A DNA stretch of 64,000 bases from an uncultured Granulosicoccaceae bacterium (GTDB lineage: Bacteria > Pseudomonadota > Gammaproteobacteria > Granulosicoccales > Granulosicoccaceae): assembly GCA_938020525.1 (NCBI GenBank), contig CALIHW010000003.1:1-64000 (forward strand). The letters run 5' to 3'. Position 1 is the stretch's first letter, and every line of letters begins with the position of its first letter. The notes below the pieces were generated by a model that was not told the DNA's origin, ran no database searches, and was given only the letters and a program-made list of their open reading frames with translations. The translations under genes were made by a program, and so were the position numbers. This document shows, one piece after another, positions 25,977 to 35,225 of the stretch.

Positions 25977-28097
25977 ATGACGAATTCTCTCAACCAGTGC
26001 CACGGCCGTTCAGCAACAGTTGGATTTTTACTCCTATGTTCACCGGCTCTGTACGCAAACGGCGCGGGCTACCATCCTGCAACCGCGATACCCAACCTGC
26101 AGGAAATGCTTGAAGAGGCAGCAGGCCTTGCAGCGAGCGAAGAAAATCTTGTACTGCGTCGCAACACACAAGCAGCACCGGTAACCCTTGGCCAACCCGC
26201 GCTTTTTGGCCAATGGTCAGACGTTGTTGACTGGCCAGTCATTGCAGTACATGCGAACCTGCTTCCAAATGGCAAAGTACTGGCCTGGGACGCCACGCCG
26301 GATGACTTTGACGATGATCCTCACACGGCAGAGATATTCACTACCCGTGTCACATTGTGGGATCCAATAACTGGTACGCACAGACAAACCAACAATGACA
26401 CCAACTCGGATCTTTTCTGCGCAGGATCTGCACAAATGTGGGATGGTCGAGTGCTATTCGCAGGTGGCGACAGCGGACGCGCAGGTCTTAATGGCCCACT
26501 GATGAACACCAGTATTTACGACCCTGACACCAACAGCTGGCGGCAGGTAACTAACATGGCAGCTCCCCGGTGGTATTCATCAGTAGCCGCTCTTGGTAAC
26601 GGTGAGTTACTGACCTACGCCGGAACATACTTTCCCGACCCGATTGCAGAAGTATTCCAGCTCGACGAAACATGGCGCTCATTGTCCTCTGTTCCCCTGA
26701 CTGATGGTTTATCCGAATACTATCAGTGGATGCAGACAACACCGGATGGCAGCGTTATGACCTTTGGTCCGCAAAACCGGATTGCGACCATAGAGACCAA
26801 TGGTAACGGTCAGCTTACGGAAGGGCCGTTGCGAGACAGCTTCCCGGAACGTTGGTATGGCAGTTATGCGATGTACGATGTCGGTAAAGTTCTGGTAACC
26901 GGTGGCACAGAAAGAGACGGTGGCGACTTCTCATACGACTCATCCGTCATTATAGATACCGCAACCAGTCAGACCACAGATACCAGCGCGATGATCCACC
27001 CGCGCTCACAACATAACCTGACAATTCTCGCAGATGGGTCTGTACTTGCAACCGGTGGTAATACAGATGGCGAGACGCTGATCAGCTTGGATGCTGGTGT
27101 TTATCAACCCGAGATCTGGTCCCCGGACACAGGTCAGTGGCGGGAAATGAACGATATGCAGATCAACCGTCAATATCACTCAATAGCACTCCTTTTACCT
27201 GACGGACGAGTTCTTTCTGCCGGTGGGGGTTATTGCGGTGATTGCACACAGGTCGGATACCACGAGCAAAACGCAGAAATTTTTTCTCCGCCCTATTTGT
27301 TTGCTACTGGAGATACGCCCGCCGTAAGACCTACAGCCTCTGGCGTACCAGCATCCATCGACTACAGCCAAACATTTGAAGTCTCCAGTGATCAAGCAAC
27401 ACGAATAAATAAAGCACACCTGATTAAGCTCGGTGCTGTTACCCACTCACAGAATCAGGATCAACGCCTGGTACCGTTAACTTTCAGTGAATCTAACGGT
27501 AGTCTGCAATTGCAGACACCCGACAACCGAAACATCGCACCACCAGGTAACTATTTGCTGTTTCTGGTGAATGACGATGGCGTTCCATCTACAGGTCACA
27601 CGATCAAACTCGGCCAGCCACTGCTCACATCCGGCCAGGTAGTGAGCAAGCCTATGGGAAGCAATCAAACTGATGAGTATGTTATCAACGCCGCGGGCGC
27701 TGACAGAAACCTGCTGGTAACGCTCGATACGGCCGATGTGAATGGCTCTCTACAAGTTTCCGGCGTCGATAACAACAATCAAAACACAGCAGCCTGCTCT
27801 GTTTCTATTGTTGCCGGCCAAACGACCGAATGCATGTTAGAAAATGTCGCTGCTACCCGATGGAAAATCCGTTATACCTCACCAGTCGATAGCACCTATA
27901 CCCTGACTGCAAACCTCAGCACCACACCCAATTCAAGCGCTATACCTGCAATCAATACCGGAGCAACCCCTACTGGCAGTGGAGGTGTAGTTACTAACGG
28001 TGGTGGTGGAGCAATATATACAGGTGGCGGCTGGTCTCTGTTGCTGTTAAGCAGTCTGTTGGTATTTACACAGCGACGTAGACGAAACCTTAACTAG
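25977..28097 (+). CDS. Secreted copper radical oxidase (galactose/glyoxal oxidase-like) with GlyGly-CTERM-like tail
   Basis: A 706-residue exported protein. It has an N-terminal signal peptide (hydrophobic core about 14-27), a kelch-repeat propeller (about 75-440) and a DUF1929-type C-terminal domain. The copper-radical site of the galactose/glyoxal oxidase family appears complete: Cys148 in DLFCAGSA, Tyr200 in RWYSS, Tyr400-His401 in NRQYHSIALLLPDG, and His490 in VTHSQNQDQR. Such enzymes oxidise alcohols or aldehydes with O2 and give H2O2. The end GGGWS, a hydrophobic stretch and QRRRR is a GlyGly-CTERM-like sorting signal used by rhombosortase, found on type II secreted proteins. The start at 25977 is preferred over one at 25782 that adds 65 residues without a signal peptide. 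The substrate is unknown. Confidence 0.88.
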   Translation: MTNSLNQCHGRSATVGFLLLCSPALYANGAGYHPATAIPNLQEMLEEAAGLAASEENLVLRRNTQAAPVTLGQPALFGQWSDVVDWPVIAVHANLLPNGKVLAWDATPDDFDDDPHTAEIFTTRVTLWDPITGTHRQTNNDTNSDLFCAGSAQMWDGRVLFAGGDSGRAGLNGPLMNTSIYDPDTNSWRQVTNMAAPRWYSSVAALGNGELLTYAGTYFPDPIAEVFQLDETWRSLSSVPLTDGLSEYYQWMQTTPDGSVMTFGPQNRIATIETNGNGQLTEGPLRDSFPERWYGSYAMYDVGKVLVTGGTERDGGDFSYDSSVIIDTATSQTTDTSAMIHPRSQHNLTILADGSVLATGGNTDGETLISLDAGVYQPEIWSPDTGQWREMNDMQINRQYHSIALLLPDGRVLSAGGGYCGDCTQVGYHEQNAEIFSPPYLFATGDTPAVRPTASGVPASIDYSQTFEVSSDQATRINKAHLIKLGAVTHSQNQDQRLVPLTFSESNGSLQLQTPDNRNIAPPGNYLLFLVNDDGVPSTGHTIKLGQPLLTSGQVVSKPMGSNQTDEYVINAAGADRNLLVTLDTADVNGSLQVSGVDNNNQNTAACSVSIVAGQTTECMLENVAATRWKIRYTSPVDSTYTLTANLSTTPNSSAIPAINTGATPTGSGGVVTNGGGGAIYTGGGWSLLLLSSLLVFTQRRRRNLN

Positions 28098-28180
28098 TGT
28101 AGTGTGACGCTCAAAGCACACTAGTGGCATCCACTGCAAATCACCGCTAGTATTAAGTGACTTGTTGGTGGAGATAACGA

Positions 28181-28822
28181 TTGGGCATCTGGCTGATCTA
28201 CTACGGTGTTACAAGCGAACACCACGAAGAATACCTCCACTGGTTTGAAGGCCAGCATATCGAGGAAAAACTGGCCCGCCCCGGATATGACTGGGCCTGC
28301 CACTACGAAGTAACACCGCAGGGTGTACCAGACACAGCAGATCACGCATACCTTGCCCTATTTGGTGCAGACTCTACTCGCGTTTTCTTTGATCCCAGTC
28401 CTGCACAAATAAAACCCAAACAAGATGAACTCACGCGAACTATGATCAGCTATCGGGTAACACCGTTGGCAACAATAGTATCGCAGGAGTGGTGTGAGTA
28501 TTCCGCCTCACCTGACAGTCAGCAAACCACGCCAGATGTGGTTAATTCCGAGTACATTCGACTTGGAATTTTTAAACATACTGTAGATGATCAAACTATT
28601 GTCGCTTGGTGTGCACAGGACCATTTTCCAAAACTCGCCAGTTCAGAAGAATTAGTAGTCGCACGAAAATGTCTGGCATCTTTCGGTAAAAATAGACATA
28701 TGGTGCTTGAGGAGTACGCAAGTGCTATCAAATCGACCGGACCATGGCAGGAACTGCCGAAAGATAATCTCTTAAAAGAACCGTTGACTGCCAAACTTAG
28801 AGTATTCAGGCGATCAAGCTAA
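28181..28822 (+). CDS. Unrecognised protein, possible dimeric alpha/beta-barrel (EthD-like) fold
   Basis: A 213-residue protein starting at a TTG (MGIWLIYYGV) after a GGTGGAG-like ribosome site. The segment HHEEYLHWFEGQHIEEKLARPGYDWACHYE (in pieces) resembles the H-x-EY-W-x-H pattern of small dimeric alpha/beta-barrel proteins, and a second, weaker copy may follow in AWCAQDHFPKLAS. That is an inference from spacing, not a firm family assignment. It follows the copper oxidase gene by 84 bases on the same strand. No signal peptide or membrane segment is visible. Confidence 0.5.
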   Translation: MGIWLIYYGVTSEHHEEYLHWFEGQHIEEKLARPGYDWACHYEVTPQGVPDTADHAYLALFGADSTRVFFDPSPAQIKPKQDELTRTMISYRVTPLATIVSQEWCEYSASPDSQQTTPDVVNSEYIRLGIFKHTVDDQTIVAWCAQDHFPKLASSEELVVARKCLASFGKNRHMVLEEYASAIKSTGPWQELPKDNLLKEPLTAKLRVFRRSS

Positions 28823-29066
28823 AGCCGGTACATTTTCGTAGGGGGCATAAGTGTATAGCGCATCCACCAAATTTCCGCACGGAACGCCACCTAACTTACA
28901 ACGAATAAATTCGCTTGATAGACTGAGAGTTACGTATCTGACGTGCTGCACATTGGTAGATGCGCTTTATGCTTATCTTCCCTACGATGACACTCTGCAC
29001 CATACAGATCTGCATGCAACTGGTAACTATCAGCCCTTGCCGTAAGAAGAGGTTCACAACACACCG

Positions 29067-29990
29067 TTAGGTTAATAACTCACCAACATGTGCTGCAGCA
29101 CTACGGCCCAACGCCGCCAGGTTATAACCTCCTTCAAGCATAGACACAATTCTACCATTACTGAACTCTTTAGCGATTGCCTTTAGCTCGGAAGTTATCC
29201 ATACAAAGTCTTCTTCTAACAGGTTCAGACCACCCAATGGATCATCCCGGTGCGCATCAAAGCCGGCTGAGATAAAAATCATATCGGGTGCAAACGCCTT
29301 GAGTGCCGGCAGACAATCGGCCTGCATTTTCTTTTTGAAAACCTCGCCGTCGCTGCCGGTATCCAATGGGATATTGATTTTACGGCCCGGTACATTCGGA
29401 CCAAACTTACCTGGATAAAGCGGATGTTGAAATGATGAACAGAAAAACGCATCTTCGTTGTCACCGATTAAATCTTCAGTGCCGTTACCATGATGCACAT
29501 CAAAGTCGATTATCGCGACTTTGCTAATGCCTTTTTTCTGCAACGCATAAAGGGCTGCGATTGCTATGCTGCCGAAAAAACAAAACCCCATTGCTGTAGT
29601 TTTCTCTGCATGATGACCGGGTGGGCGAACGCAGCAGAAGCTGCTTTCAAATTCCCCGTCTGTCACCAAATCAACCGATTTAATACCTGCCCCTGCTGCG
29701 AGCAATGAGGCACGAAGGGAATGCTCATTCATTGCGGTGTCAGCATCCAACTGTACAGAGCCGCTCGCCGGTGAGGCATCAAAAATACTTTGCACATACG
29801 CTTGTGGATGCGCCAGTATAAGGTGGGACTCTTCAGCCTCCGGTGCTTCGAACTGCTCTAGTGACTCAAGCAAACCAGCAGATGACAGCGCATCGAGAAT
29901 AGCCCCGATTCGGGCAGGCTGCTCCGGGTGCCCGGGTGCAATTTCGTGCTTGACACAATCCTGGTGGGTAAGTAGCGCGGTCCTGGTCAT
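29067..29990 (-). CDS. Class II-type histone deacetylase-family (acetylpolyamine/acetoin) amidohydrolase
   Basis: A 307-residue zinc deacetylase of the arginase/deacetylase fold. Key motifs are H-x-HPEQPARI (about 17-26), CVRPPGHHAE (catalytic HH), IIDFDVHHGNGTED (zinc-binding D-x-H) and FISAGFDAHRDDPLGG (second Asp). Bacterial members deacetylate acetylpolyamines, acetoin-related or protein substrates; the substrate here is not evident. The gene diverges from rdgC with a 180-bp spacer and has no operon partner. Confidence 0.9.
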   Translation of the reverse strand: MTRTALLTHQDCVKHEIAPGHPEQPARIGAILDALSSAGLLESLEQFEAPEAEESHLILAHPQAYVQSIFDASPASGSVQLDADTAMNEHSLRASLLAAGAGIKSVDLVTDGEFESSFCCVRPPGHHAEKTTAMGFCFFGSIAIAALYALQKKGISKVAIIDFDVHHGNGTEDLIGDNEDAFFCSSFQHPLYPGKFGPNVPGRKINIPLDTGSDGEVFKKKMQADCLPALKAFAPDMIFISAGFDAHRDDPLGGLNLLEEDFVWITSELKAIAKEFSNGRIVSMLEGGYNLAALGRSAAAHVGELLT

Positions 29991-30169
29991 GACGAACTCC
30001 GATTTGGGAATCTAAAAACACAGATTACTTTATTAGGCGGATCGAATCAGCCCATCGATCAGATCAATCCGGTACAATCTCCACCCGTTTCAGGCAACTG
30101 CCTGCGGGCGAATTCACCTGCCGATCTTCCTGATCCAGGCAAGTCAATAACTCACCGGGATTTATCCAC

Positions 30170-31081
30170 ATGTGGTTCAAGTCTGCCAGCGTTTTTCACT
30201 TTCTAAGCAAATGCAAGCTCACACCCGAATCACTGGAAGAATCGTTGCAGGCGCACGCTTTTCAGACAGTTAACAGCCGCCAGTTGGCAAGCTATGGCTG
30301 GGTACCGCCGATGGGTGAAGGCAGTGAACAGCTGGTGCATACCACTTCCGGATTTATGTTGATCAAAGCGCGTCGTGAAGAACGCATTCTGCCGTCCAGT
30401 GTTATTGCAGAGCACATGGCAGAGCGAATCCAGGCATTGGAGGAAAAGCTCGATCGAAAAATTCGCGGCAAGGAAAAGCTGGATATACGCGACAACGTAG
30501 TGATGGAACTAACACCACAGGCTTTTACTCGATCAAGCTACGAGCAGGTGCTCATCATGCCGGAACAGGGACTGATGATTGTGGACAACGCGAGTGCCAA
30601 GAAGGTCGATCAATGCACTTCTCTACTGAGAGAGTCTGTTGATAAATTACCGATCAAACCGGTCCAGACAGACGTCGGCCAGGCACCACTTTTTACCCGT
30701 TGGCTAAAGGGTACGCGCAAGGTACCAAAAGACCTCGTGCTCGGTGATGAATGTGTGCTGCAGGACGACAACGAGATTGCCGGCTACATTCGCTGCAATA
30801 AGCAGGACTTAACCAGTGATGAAATCAAAGCCTTGTCAACGACAGGCAAACAGGTTACACGCATGGCACTGGAATCACAGGAAACACTTTCATTTGTACT
30901 GGATGAAGAATTCGTATTTCATAAAATTAAATTCACTGACACAGCCCCGGATGATGGCGCTGATGTCACCGATCTCGATGCTCGTGCAGTTTTCGATAGC
31001 AATGTGACTCTGATGGCACTGGAATTTTCGACGCTGTTTCCCGCTATGATTGAAGTATTCGGCGGCATAAAAGAAGACTGA
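30170..31081 (+). CDS. rdgC: RdgC, recombination-associated protein
   Basis: A 303-residue RdgC protein, a ring-forming DNA-binding inhibitor of RecA. Length and pattern fit the family: MWFKSASVFHF, the conserved SYGWVPPMG (about 40-48), PSSVIAEHM and the R-D-N-VMELTPQAF region. The family acts on double-stranded DNA and limits RecA filament growth. The next gene, a small flavodoxin-like protein, starts nine bases after the stop with GTG and may be cotranscribed. Confidence 0.95.
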   Translation: MWFKSASVFHFLSKCKLTPESLEESLQAHAFQTVNSRQLASYGWVPPMGEGSEQLVHTTSGFMLIKARREERILPSSVIAEHMAERIQALEEKLDRKIRGKEKLDIRDNVVMELTPQAFTRSSYEQVLIMPEQGLMIVDNASAKKVDQCTSLLRESVDKLPIKPVQTDVGQAPLFTRWLKGTRKVPKDLVLGDECVLQDDNEIAGYIRCNKQDLTSDEIKALSTTGKQVTRMALESQETLSFVLDEEFVFHKIKFTDTAPDDGADVTDLDARAVFDSNVTLMALEFSTLFPAMIEVFGGIKED

Positions 31082-31089
31082 CTACTGCC

Positions 31090-31554
31090 GTGAACAAGCA
31101 TCTCCTCATTGTTGCTAATACACCTTCGGAGAATACCCGGGCACTCGCCCATGCCACACTCACCGGTTGCAATCATCCAGATATAGAATCAGTAGATGCG
31201 ATACATATTCCTCCACTTGAAGTAACTGCTGATGATGTGCTCCGGGCAGACGGAATCATTCTTGGCACCACGGAAAACTTCGGCTATATGTCGGGTGAAT
31301 TGAAGACCTTCTTTGATCGAATATACTATCCGGTCATTGAGCAAAAGCAGGGCACTCCGTATGCGCTGTATGTACGTGCAGGGCTCGACGGCACTGGCAC
31401 ACTCTCGGCCGTTCAAAGAATCGTTACAGGACTAAGGTGGAAATCAATTTGCGAGCCGGTATTGCTGCACGGCAAGTATCAGGCTGACTTTGTCAGTCAG
31501 TGCGAGTCCCTAGGCACACTAATGGCAGCCAGCCTGGATGCAGGCATCGCATAG
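31090..31554 (+). CDS. Small flavodoxin-fold FMN reductase-like protein
   Basis: A 154-residue protein starting with GTG. It has the flavodoxin-like N-terminus LLIVANTPSENTRALA (FMN phosphate loop), then DGIILGTTENFGYMSGELKTFFDRIYYP, the typical ring loop and helix, and a C-terminal helix. NAD(P)H-dependent FMN reductases and flavodoxin-like quinone reductases share these features. The partner and substrate are unknown. It is nine bases after rdgC. Confidence 0.8.
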   Translation: MNKHLLIVANTPSENTRALAHATLTGCNHPDIESVDAIHIPPLEVTADDVLRADGIILGTTENFGYMSGELKTFFDRIYYPVIEQKQGTPYALYVRAGLDGTGTLSAVQRIVTGLRWKSICEPVLLHGKYQADFVSQCESLGTLMAASLDAGIA

Positions 31555-31644
31555 ACTGAATCTTGTAAGCTTACGGTATTGTCGATGTATCAAGACCACT
31601 GCAGGCGGTAAACTCCGGCTATCTACAACTAGCAGGAGCACAGC

Positions 31645-32661
31645 ATGCACTGCCAAAAATTAGCTACAGCCTGTATAGCAGCAATTATTACTACTGCAGT
31701 ACGACGCACCTCTCAATCATTTGCTTTAGTTATAGCGGTACTGCTGTCACTTAGCGCGTGCAGCACTGCTGAAAAAATTACTGAAGATAACTTACAGAGC
31801 GAATTTCCGGCAACGGATAACGAATATCCGACAACTGACAACCTCGGCGTCGAACCTTCTGTCGGCGCTGAGCTGGACGAATCTCCAACGCTAAAGTCTG
31901 TAAAAATTACAGATTTCCTGGCACCGGCAGACCCTGCAAAGGATACCGGCCCAGAGCCACTAAACATTACGCTTGCAACTTGGCGTGCAGAGCGAGGCCA
32001 TGTTGAGTCGCAAGTTGCTCTCGGTTTGGCCTACGCCAGCGGAACACCACGTGTTGAAAAAGATATGCAACAGGCAAAGCTGTGGTTTGAACTGGCGTCA
32101 CTCAAAGGTGACAGTCGGGCTCAATATGAATTAGGCAAGCTCTTCTACATCGGCCAGGGTACCGACAAGGACTACTTCAACGCGCGAGAATGGTGGATAG
32201 AATCTGCACTGAAAGGCAACCTTGATGCACAACAACGGCTTGGGTATCTATATAGCGAGGGACTGGGTGTAGAGCGCGACTTCGAAAAAGCCAAATTCTG
32301 GTACAGCAAAGCCGCAAGAGAAGGTCATGCAGAAGCTCAAACACTACTTGGATCTCTTTACCATGAAGGTAATCGCATACCCACAGACTATAGCGAGGCA
32401 TTCAAGTGGTACAAACTTGCTGCAGAGCAAGGACATCCGCACGCGCAATACACGCTTGCGACACTATACCATGACGGACTCGGCACTCAGGTTGACTACA
32501 TCCAATGCGCTGCCTGGGTGGATGTAGCGATAGCCAATGGGTTCGATGATGAGTACCAGGCCAAAGCCAACTGTCGCAGTAATTTGGATGAGTTGTCTAA
32601 TCGCACTGCGACGCATCTGGCAGACGTGTGGAAAAAACGCTACCTGACTACTGGCATATAG
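31645..32661 (+). CDS. Sel1-repeat lipoprotein
   Basis: A 338-residue protein with an N-terminal lipobox LSLSAC (Cys39), so it is a predicted lipoprotein. After an acidic linker it carries about five Sel1-like/TPR repeats (from about residue 110), each with an A-LGLAYASG or LG-LYH-G core followed by the W-Y-AA pattern. Sel1 repeats mediate protein-protein contacts. The long N-terminal stretch before the lipobox contains two hydrophobic runs; the true start may be downstream. A terminator at 32731 follows the gene. Confidence 0.85.
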   Translation: MHCQKLATACIAAIITTAVRRTSQSFALVIAVLLSLSACSTAEKITEDNLQSEFPATDNEYPTTDNLGVEPSVGAELDESPTLKSVKITDFLAPADPAKDTGPEPLNITLATWRAERGHVESQVALGLAYASGTPRVEKDMQQAKLWFELASLKGDSRAQYELGKLFYIGQGTDKDYFNAREWWIESALKGNLDAQQRLGYLYSEGLGVERDFEKAKFWYSKAAREGHAEAQTLLGSLYHEGNRIPTDYSEAFKWYKLAAEQGHPHAQYTLATLYHDGLGTQVDYIQCAAWVDVAIANGFDDEYQAKANCRSNLDELSNRTATHLADVWKKRYLTTGI

Positions 32662-32725
32662 TCACATCATGAAAGTAGTCGGTTCATCCACCCAGTGAAA
32701 ACAACCTGGTGGACACAGCTAATCC

Positions 32726-33625
32726 TTAAAAGCCAACATTACTGTTGGCTTTTTGCTTTTCTAATGCATTGAAAACGTAGCCAGCTGCATCGGATGGGTG
32801 CTCCTGCATAAAACAATGACCACCAGGCACTACAGCAAACTCAATTGCAGGGTTAACCCGTTCAGCCTGTCGAGCAGCTCGAAGAGAAAACGGATAAGTA
32901 TCCTGCCCCATAAAAATGCTGACTGGCCCCGCCAATTCTCTTACAGACGGCCAGAGTTTTTCAGGTAGCGATGAGAACCATTCTGCCTCCAACGCCGGAT
33001 CACAACATAGAACCATCTCTGATCCTTCTTCTTTCAACGCATGCTGCACGTAACTACTAAGAGATTGATCAGTCCAGTCTTTAAATATTTTTCTGTTGTG
33101 AAAATATCTAAATGCTTCCTGTCGATCAGACCAGCCATTGCGGCGACGCAGAGTAGGTTTAACATACGGATGGAAGGCAGCAGTTAGCCCAAATTTTTTA
33201 ACAACATGCATAAAAAACAGCAACGGCTGCGGAAACATGATCGGATCAAGCAACACCATTGACCTGAAGGTATCAGGATGTCTACTTGCGACCAACATCG
33301 CCAACATACCACCGAGACTATGACCGACAGAATGTAAGTCACGATCATCAATAACATCAGCCGCGGCATGTATTCCCTGCCATAAATATTCTGCTGTTTG
33401 ATTCCAACCGACAAACTCAGTTGCTGGCGTGCCACCATGACCTGGCAGATCAAACATCAACAAGTCATACTGCTGTGCAAGTAACTCATGCATTGGCTGA
33501 TAGACACGACCACAGAATCCATTGCCATGCGTGAATAACAAGACAGATTGGTGACCTTCTCTGGTGCACCAGCCAGTTAGCACCGGCCCATTTTCAATAT
33601 CTATTTCTACTGGGTGGAGTTGCAA
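32726..33625 (-). CDS. Alpha/beta-hydrolase fold protein
   Basis: A 299-residue cytoplasmic hydrolase. FTHGNGFCGRVYQP supplies the HGNG oxyanion loop, VGHSLGGMLA the nucleophile elbow Ser (about 107-116), and a late Asp/His pair is expected around FMGQDTYPFS and GGHCFMQEHP. The substrate cannot be inferred. The C-terminal codons and stop overlap the terminator hairpin at 32731-32750. It converges with the Sel1 lipoprotein gene. Confidence 0.85.
   Translation of the reverse strand: MQLHPVEIDIENGPVLTGWCTREGHQSVLLFTHGNGFCGRVYQPMHELLAQQYDLLMFDLPGHGGTPATEFVGWNQTAEYLWQGIHAAADVIDDRDLHSVGHSLGGMLAMLVASRHPDTFRSMVLLDPIMFPQPLLFFMHVVKKFGLTAAFHPYVKPTLRRRNGWSDRQEAFRYFHNRKIFKDWTDQSLSSYVQHALKEEGSEMVLCCDPALEAEWFSSLPEKLWPSVRELAGPVSIFMGQDTYPFSLRAARQAERVNPAIEFAVVPGGHCFMQEHPSDAAGYVFNALEKQKANSNVGF
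32728..32757. terminator. Terminator inside the 3' end of the hydrolase coding sequence
   Basis: AGCCAAC (32731-32737) and GTTGGCT (32744-32750) with loop ATTACT are followed by TTTT on the plus strand and preceded by AAA, so it can end transcripts from both sides. It follows the Sel1 gene, and it is coding for the last residues of the convergent hydrolase. Confidence 0.8.
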
Positions 33626-33674
33626 GCTGCTATCATTCGGTTATTTCGATTTATCTTTTGCTTTTACGGCTGTT

Positions 33675-34454
33675 TTATGACTGTTTTTTGGGGCTTGCAA
33701 CAAGCTTGTTCATCACACGAGCAGCCGCGATAAACCCGAAGCTCGCAGTAACATTCACCAAAGAACCATAGCCAGTATCGCAATCAAGTGTGGCACCCCG
33801 TACACCTGGCTTCTTATAACTTACTTCACCATCACCAGTCGGGTAGCGAGCCTGCTCAGTTGAAAAAACACATTCCACACGAAATCTCTGTCGAATTTTG
33901 AATCCATGTTTAGCGCGCAGTCTGTGGCGTACTTTGGCGGCAAGTGCATCGTTCCAGGTTTTACTCAAATCGTTGATGGCTATTTTGGTCGGGTCTGTTC
34001 GCCCACCGGCACCACCGATCGTGATTATCTGAATTTTATTGCGCTTGCAGTAGTTGATCAGTGCAGCCTTGAACATAATCGAATCCATCGCATCAACAAC
34101 AAAATCAAACTGCCGGCCGATATATTTTTCTATGTTATTTGTGACCAGCATATCGTCGATGGCATGACAGATACACTCAGGATTAATCAATGACAGGCGC
34201 TGCGCCATTACCTCTACTTTTGACTGACCCACAGTAGTGATATCTGCATGCACTTGTCTATTTATATTGGTAGCGGCTACATCGTCGTGATCAATTAACG
34301 TTAGCTCGCCTATACCACTTCGCGCCAGCGCTTCAGCTACCCACGATCCCACTCCACCTATTCCAACCACGCAGATATGGGATTGCCTAAGCTGCTCAAA
34401 AGCTGCAGCGCCATAGACTCTGCCTACTGCAGAAAACGCAACATCGTCTGTCAT
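33675..34454 (-). CDS. tcdA: TcdA, tRNA threonylcarbamoyladenosine dehydratase
   Basis: A 259-residue E1-like/ThiF-fold ATP-dependent enzyme that cyclises t6A37 in tRNA. It has GIGGVGSWVAEALARSGIG (the nucleotide-binding glycine loop), TLIDHDDVAATNINRQ and IITIGGAGGRTDPTKI, the last typical of TcdA rather than of ThiF or MoeB. It ends with an alanine-rich helix. Upp follows on the same strand. Confidence 0.93.
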   Translation of the reverse strand: MTDDVAFSAVGRVYGAAAFEQLRQSHICVVGIGGVGSWVAEALARSGIGELTLIDHDDVAATNINRQVHADITTVGQSKVEVMAQRLSLINPECICHAIDDMLVTNNIEKYIGRQFDFVVDAMDSIMFKAALINYCKRNKIQIITIGGAGGRTDPTKIAINDLSKTWNDALAAKVRHRLRAKHGFKIRQRFRVECVFSTEQARYPTGDGEVSYKKPGVRGATLDCDTGYGSLVNVTASFGFIAAARVMNKLVASPKKQS

Positions 34455-34490
34455 TTGTCTTGCTGGTCTGATCCAGGCCTATAACTATTA

Positions 34491-35126
34491 TTATCGGGTT
34501 CCGTAGATCCGATCCCCGGCGTCACCAAGACCTGGCACAATATAGCTGTGATCATTCAAGTGATCATCAACGGCGGCAGTATAGATCGGCACATCAGGAT
34601 GCGCTTTCTGAAATGCTTCTATTCCTTCCGGTGCTGCAAGCAAGCAAACAAAGCGCATATTATTAGCACCACCTTCTTTAAGACGGGTTACCGCAGCGAT
34701 AGAAGAGTTTGCCGTCGCCAGCATGGGATCAACAACAATCACCAAACGCTGATCCAGCTCAGACGGCATTTTGTAATAATACTCTACCGCCTCAAGGGTG
34801 TCGGGATCGCGGTATAGACCGATATGACCCACTCGTGCCGATGGAATCAAATCGAGAATACCTTCAAGCAGACCATTGCCGGCGCGCAGAATAGAAACCA
34901 GGCACAACTTTTTGCCAGACAACACAGGTGCTTGTGTTTTTGTCAGCGGTGTTTCTATTTCAATATTCTGCAATGGTAAATCGCGCGTCACTTCGTAGGC
35001 CAGCAAGTGGCTGATTTCGCGCAATAATGTCCTGAAGGTAGAAGACGACGCTTCGGTGCTTCGCATTAGCGTCAGCTTGTGCTGAACCAGCGGGTGATCT
35101 ATTACTGTAACATTAGTGACAGACAT
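34491..35126 (-). CDS. upp: Upp, uracil phosphoribosyltransferase
   Basis: A 211-residue UPRT that salvages uracil to UMP using PRPP. It carries [15 protein letters not shown], the PRPP loop [13 protein letters not shown] and the C-terminal uracil site with [11 protein letters not shown]. The order upp then tcdA is not obviously functional. A short AT-rich spacer follows, before the zinc-ribbon gene. Confidence 0.95.
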   Translation of the reverse strand: MSVTNVTVIDHPLVQHKLTLMRSTEASSSTFRTLLREISHLLAYEVTRDLPLQNIEIETPLTKTQAPVLSGKKLCLVSILRAGNGLLEGILDLIPSARVGHIGLYRDPDTLEAVEYYYKMPSELDQRLVIVVDPMLATANSSIAAVTRLKEGGANNMRFVCLLAAPEGIEAFQKAHPDVPIYTAAVDDHLNDHSYIVPGLGDAGDRIYGTR

Positions 35127-35225
35127 AAAAGGTATTCCCGAATTACTTTGCTGGATTTTACCCTGTCACCACATACCGCGCGACTGTAAATACACTTAAG
35201 AGATTCTGTCTCTGATAGTTCGCAG

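Noticed and set aside
28851-29045. 64-codon frame starting with GTG after the 28181 gene
   Set aside because: It has a GGGGG-like sequence upstream, but composition is random, there is no conserved motif, and it lies in a plain spacer.
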